DNA from: Psylliodes chrysocephalus
Lineage: Eukaryota; Arthropoda; Insecta; Coleoptera; Chrysomelidae
Assembly: GCA_927349885.1 (NCBI GenBank)
Contig: OV651816.1
Coordinates: 11,172,688-11,236,687 of the forward strand
Direction: 5' to 3'
Length of the DNA: 64,000 nucleotides
In this document: one piece after another, positions 59,951-64,000 of the stretch
How the letters are laid out: the number at the start of each line of letters is the position of its first letter
Position numbering within the stretch: position 1 is the first letter of the stretch
The notes under the pieces: generated by a model
What the model saw: the letters and a program-made list of their open reading frames with translations, nothing else
What the model was told of the DNA's origin: nothing
The model's database searches: none
Translations under genes and position numbers: made by a program

Positions 59951-60288
59951 TCAAATAAACCCAAAATGTTTTTGTGGTGCTACTTGGGCAGCCCATTTTA
60001 TGTTCAGGTTTAAGGATCTGGAGTATATTCTACATCCTGAGCCTTGTTTAGTTTTAGAACCGTCGGTGTAGATATGAATCGTACCTGCCACTTCCGGCTC
60101 TTCTATTTGTTCTGTTATAACTTTATATGGCATATGAAAGATATTTGTCGGGAAGATGGAGTACATGTTCGCTTGAAGCAGTGGAAGCGTATCGAGCACC
60201 TCCTGCCAAAAGCCTCACCAGATCCTACATTAGGTTCTATTCCAACCACGCGGGAGCATGTCATTGGCACCAGAGCAACCTCCTTGAT
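59951..60288 (-). pseudogene. Non-LTR retrotransposon RNase H fragment
   Basis: The minus strand at 59951-60199 gives MLDTLPLLQANMYSIFPTN and then TIHIYTDGSKTKQGSGCRIY, the start of a type I RNase H domain with its first catalytic aspartate (YTDGS). The frame ends soon after, and upstream text is in other frames with stops. The mariner-type element begins directly beside it at 60289. Confidence 0.6.
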
Positions 60289-62462
60289 GGGTGATTCCTC
60301 ATCGAAAAAAAGATACGATCTTTCATGTAAAGAAACTTCATTGGAGCATCCCTTGTTAAGATACAGCCCCTTAAAGGGGGTACATAAAATTTGTTTAACA
60401 ATTTTTTTCACAAGCACTGAACAAGTTACAATATTGAAATTAACCTGTCATTTTCTACTACCAAAAAGACACTTAGCCAGTAATTTATTTGGTTTACCCC
60501 ATGGTTGTAAGGAGTGGAAAACGCAACCCCTAAAATTTCATTCCAACGTAACTTTTTGTCTTATTATTTGTTTACCATTTAAAATTTTATTTCCGATAGC
60601 CTGTTTCATTCTAAACAAAAAATGTCTTCTGAATTTTTTGCCCAAAATAAACCAGTTCGCAACAAAAAATTATTTTACCAACAACTACAGAGATACATCG
60701 TCATAAATGCGAACTGGATTTATTGTTATTTTGTACCTGCATTAAATGATTAAAAAGGGGAATAATCAAAACTAATTTATTAATAACAAAACATACAACA
60801 TGTAGAAATCATAGTAAATGTTCAATATGTCTACCTTCAGACATTACGCATGCGTCTAGACGTCGGCGCATTGAGCCACGTATTCGCTCAAATAATCCTG
60901 GAGTCTCTCTAATTACCCTGCACGCATCGATGATGCGGTTTCTTAAGTCCTCTACATCGCAAACAGGAGTACGATAAACCAAATGCTGCAAATGGCCCCA
61001 AGTAGAGAAATCGAGAGGATTGAGATCCGGGGATCGAGCGGGCCAATTCTGTGGTCTTCCTCGACCTATCCACTGATTTGCATATGTTTCAGTTAAATGC
61101 TGACGTGCTACTTGACTAAAATGGGCGGGAGCCCCATGATGCATAAAAAACATATCCCTTCTGACGCCCAAAGGAACTTCCTCCAGCAGTACGGGATGCA
61201 CTTCTCTTAAAAATTGAACGTATGCCTCACCATTTAATCGAGTAGGTAGAAAATGAGGCACAATTAAATAATCACCAATAACTCCGGCCCACACGTTAGG
61301 AGAAAAGTGTTCTTGATGGTGAGTTTCGACAATAGCGTAAGGGTTTTCATCAGCCCATATGTGGTAATTATGAAAATTAATAATCTTGTCCCGAGAAAAA
61401 CTACATTCGTCTGTGAATTCGATCGTCTTCAGAAAGTCACGATTTCTTCTAATCATTTCCAGCATCCAATTGCAAAATTCAAGACGGTTCGGAAAGTCTC
61501 GCGGTAACAGTGCCTGTACTCGTTGCAGAGAGTAAGGGTATAAGAGATGTTCCTTTAAAATTCGAAATACCGTCATATGATCAACATTTAGCTGGAAAGC
61601 AATCTTTCTAGTACTGGTAGTAGATTGTTCTTCAATAAAATTAAGTAGTGCTTCCTCAAGCTGTAGTGTTCTTACTTCTCGATGGCGACCACAATCGTTC
61701 GTTCTTTTGTTGAATGAATCATATTCTCGTAATCGTTGATGAAGTCGGTCAAATATTCTATGTGAAGGATGCTGCCGTTGAGGATACATTTCAGCATATC
61801 TTCTAGAAGCTTCTAACCCATTCCCCTGCGACAGACCGTAAACATAATGCATATCAGCCATTTCCTCATTTGTGTATGCCATTTTAATAACAAGTGAATT
61901 ATTAAAGTAACAAATTACGAACAGAACAACAATACACAATTAGTATTACTTCAATTTCAAAAATTTACAATTGTCAGTATCGCTAATAGCGGCCTACTAG
62001 ATAAATTAGTTTCGTATATTCGTTTTATGGCGATATCTATCTTGTTCGTAAAATAATTTTTTGCTGCGAACTGGTTTATTTTGGGCAAAAAATTCAAGAG
62101 ACATTTTTTGTTTAGAATGAAACAGGCTATCGGAAATACATTTTTAAATGGTAAACAAATAATAAGACAAAAAGTTACGTTGGAACGAAATTTTAGGGGT
62201 TGCGTTTTCCACCCCTTACAACCATGGGATAAACCAAATAAATTACTGGATAAGTGTCTTTTTGGTAGTAGAAAATGTCAGGTTAATTTCAATATTGTAA
62301 CTTGTTTAGTGCTTGTGAAAAAAATTGTTAAACAAAGCCCCTTTAAGGGGCTGATCTTAACAAGGGATGCTCCAATGAAGTTTCTTTATATGAACGATCT
62401 TATCTTTTTTTCGATGAGGAATCACCCCCTTAAATGTTTTACACTTATTTAGTTACACCCTG
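60289..62462 (-). mobile_element. DD41D-type mariner relative with long TIRs
   Basis: Inverted arms of about 390 bp (60289-60684 and 62043-62430) flank the transposase. The right end finishes ACACCCTG followed by TA (62463-62464). The left end has lost its outermost 30-35 bp: homology stops at GGGTGATTCCTC, and no CAGGGTGTAAC terminus is present. With one terminus gone the element should not be mobile. Confidence 0.8.
60809..61882 (-). CDS. DD41D-type Tc1/mariner transposase, open but with a catalytic D to H change
   Basis: The 357-residue frame starts MAYTNEEMADMHYVYGLSQG, a DUF4817-like N-terminal helix-turn-helix, then a second HTH (about 80-115). The catalytic core has D158 in FTDECSF; FFMHHGAPAH, where the second catalytic D is expected at 249 but H is found; and D291 in SPDLNPLDF. 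The spacing 249 to 291 leaves 41 residues, hence DD41D. Codon 249 is CAT (plus strand 61136-61138); one base would make it GAT. The frame extends upstream to 61939, but MAYTNEE is the conserved start. There are no stops or shifts, so inactivation was recent or by this substitution. Cut-and-paste transposition in the nucleus is the family role. Confidence 0.88.
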   Translation of the reverse strand: MAYTNEEMADMHYVYGLSQGNGLEASRRYAEMYPQRQHPSHRIFDRLHQRLREYDSFNKRTNDCGRHREVRTLQLEEALLNFIEEQSTTSTRKIAFQLNVDHMTVFRILKEHLLYPYSLQRVQALLPRDFPNRLEFCNWMLEMIRRNRDFLKTIEFTDECSFSRDKIINFHNYHIWADENPYAIVETHHQEHFSPNVWAGVIGDYLIVPHFLPTRLNGEAYVQFLREVHPVLLEEVPLGVRRDMFFMHHGAPAHFSQVARQHLTETYANQWIGRGRPQNWPARSPDLNPLDFSTWGHLQHLVYRTPVCDVEDLRNRIIDACRVIRETPGLFERIRGSMRRRLDACVMSEGRHIEHLL

Positions 62463-63342
62463 TATAACTAGCTGTTGACGGCTGCCCGCGGTTTCTCACG
62501 CGTGGAGTCGTGTTTTTAATATAAAAAATGCACGACTTCCCAAAAAAAGGAGGGAAAATATGTTCATGATATGTATGTGATAGTTAAGTATATTAATCTA
62601 ATATTTAGATATAGTAATCTAATTGAGAATATCTTTTTATACCATATTTCTGGTACGGCTCTCATCTGCTAATATCAACAGATTGAATGCGGAACTGACT
62701 CTCTAACACATACAATCGTCCTTGAGAAAAGCAGTCCTCCCTTAGGGTGTCTGGACCACAGAATACTAATAGTGGTCTGGACATCGAGTAATATCGTTTT
62801 TCGTAAGAAGTTTCACTTTTCAATTATCTGTACTATTCATTTGTATTTATTTTGATTTCACCACTTTTCTCCCCCCTTAAAATGTGTTCATCCAAAACCT
62901 TGAAACACGTCATTATTTATTTATGATGGGTAGCTTCAATTCCAATTTTCAAGTTCCTACCTTTAAAAAAATCGATGTTATGTTGGGAATGGGATGTTAA
63001 TACACTAAAAGCTCTTGTGCCCCCTTCTGTCGCTAATGCAGGAAGGAAATGTCTCAATGCCTATCTTCTTAAGGAAGTGTAGAATTTGGAGTGGCTTCAA
63101 GTTAGGTAAATCTCCCTCTTTTATTTGATAAGAAAAATTGATACTCCTATACCTACAAACTTCGCTACTACCAAATGTAATTTTATAAATAATAATCTAG
63201 TCAAAATTAGAAAAAAATTTGTATGTAACTCGTTACGAAATACCATTTTGTGTAACTCGTTCACTAATAACTATTTTCTCACTTTTTTAAACATTTTTGC
63301 TTTTTAGAGGAAACTACCACAAAAAATTATTCTGTTTTTATA
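62463..63342. other. No recognisable gene; downstream of the homeobox gene
   Basis: AT-rich. No coding signature. Probably the intergenic region beyond the homeobox gene's 3' end. Confidence 0.4.
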
Positions 63343-63348
63343 TTTATT
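63343..63348 (-). promoter_or_regulatory. Polyadenylation signal AATAAA (minus strand)
   Basis: TTTATT on the plus strand, 81 bases downstream of the homeobox gene's stop, suggesting a very short 3' UTR. Confidence 0.55.
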
Positions 63349-63429
63349 CATCCTTCTTAAAAAAATAAACATTTCACATATTGTTATTGTGATATTATGT
63401 ATTAAGATTTAAATTGTATAACAAATATC

Positions 63430-63546
63430 TTATTTTTTATCAGATTTTTGATTTAGTTCTTCATCTGTTAAATTTTCTTGTGACTGTTCACTAATGGAAT
63501 TTCCTCGTCGCCATTTTGCTCTTCTATTTTGAAACCAAGTTTTTAC
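63430..63546 (-). CDS. Hhex: Homeobox protein HHEX-like, last coding exon
   Basis: An acceptor (GATTTACAG, minus strand) precedes 63546. The exon reads VKTWFQNRRAKWRRGNSISE and ends QENLTDEELNQKSDKK before TAA at 63430-63432. VKTWFQNRRAKWRR is homeodomain helix 3 with Q50; KTWFQNRRAKWRR in this exact form is typical of HHEX, while TLX proteins have RTKWRR. The exon boundary just before VKTWF is consistent with ERQ|VKTW. HHEX is a nuclear repressor in endoderm and blood-cell development; its insect role is less well known. The rest of the homeodomain lies beyond the window's right edge. The visible upstream intron is invaded by a MITE at 63691. Another Q50 homeobox class is possible but less likely. 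Confidence 0.78.
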   Translation of the reverse strand, partial: VKTWFQNRRAKWRRGNSISEQSQENLTDEELNQKSDKK

Positions 63547-63690
63547 CTGTAAATCAAAAAATTGTATCAAAATAATTATAAAAAGATTGCTATTTATATG
63601 TACGAATTTTTTCCGTATTCTGATGTGGTTTAATCTTGATATTTAAAAATTCTTTATTATTATTCCAAGATAGGCGATCCGGTCTGTATA

Positions 63691-64000
63691 CAGGGCGTCC
63701 CGAAATTAGACGGTCATATTTTAACAGCGTTAATCTACATCCTAAAATAGGAATAAAAGTTCATATAAACATAGGTCCGAAAACGTTTCGTTTTCGAGAT
63801 ACAGGGTGTTACAAGTGAAGTCCTGATGGCACATTTTTGTAAATATTATCTAAAATTTCTTTAGTCACCGGTTTTCCAAAGTAAAAAAAAATTTATGATT
63901 TCACAGGCCAACTAATTATTGTTTACACTTTCGAATAACTTATCATGAAATTTTCAAATGCTTTTTTCTTGAAAATGGTGCGTCCTTAGCGAGATGCAAC
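63691..64000. repeat. Long-TIR MITE, CAGGGCGTCCC end, copy cut by window edge
   Basis: Starts after TA (63689-63690) and matches the end of the 59-741 element, running into its interior. It probably lies in an intron of the homeobox gene. Confidence 0.82.

Overview
This window looks like insect nuclear DNA, AT-rich, intron-bearing and crowded with transposable elements. Two recognisable host genes anchor it. A complete four-exon Elongin B gene lies at 41.6-43.5 kb, and the last exon of an HHEX-type homeobox gene lies on the minus strand at 63.4-63.5 kb. The Elongin B protein resembles beetle orthologues as I remember them, so Coleoptera is my best guess; that is inference from one protein. 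A 119-residue single-exon reading frame at 40.0-40.4 kb may be a third host gene. Nothing bacterial, no CRISPR array and no operon is present, and one exact 500-N assembly gap lies at 11001-11500.

Layout. 0-7 kb: a long-TIR MITE, then a Ty3/gypsy pol relic split by a pogo/Tigger-like transposon, then a deleted Crypton-type tyrosine recombinase. 8.6-10.5 kb: a tRNA-like SINE head, a foldback repeat and a huge 8-bp satellite. 11.5-13.6 kb: a hAT transposase with one frameshift and its right terminus. 14.4-16.2 kb: a broken KRBA2-like (Ginger-type) integrase. 17.2-20.6 kb: a hAT-type MITE, a second copy of the satellite-bearing repeat carrying about 400 GT units, and a tandemly duplicated repeat. 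21-30.9 kb: MITEs, a 5'-truncated non-LTR retrotransposon, and a 4-kb segment bounded by long inverted repeats. 31-39.4 kb: a deep stack of nested insertions, THAP and P-element relics. 39.4-43.5 kb: the host-gene island, itself invaded by MITEs and a LINE tail. 46-52.4 kb: MITEs, two TTAA-flanked foldbacks and a LINE fragment. 52.7-55.3 kb: a long-TIR element carrying a cysteine-rich ORF. 55.3-57.7 kb: hAT and THAP relics with a 1.3-kb foldback. 60.3-62.5 kb: a DD41D-type mariner relative with an open frame but a substituted catalytic aspartate.

How it fits together. Most coding sequence is transposon-derived and broken, and no autonomous element is evidently intact. The value lies in the insertion archaeology. 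Many elements keep exact target-site duplications, found by reading both flanks: TA, TTAA, 3-bp, 5-bp TATTA and 8-bp. These assign them to classes and give an order of insertion. Several non-autonomous families recur within this one window, so each copy defines the ends of the others.
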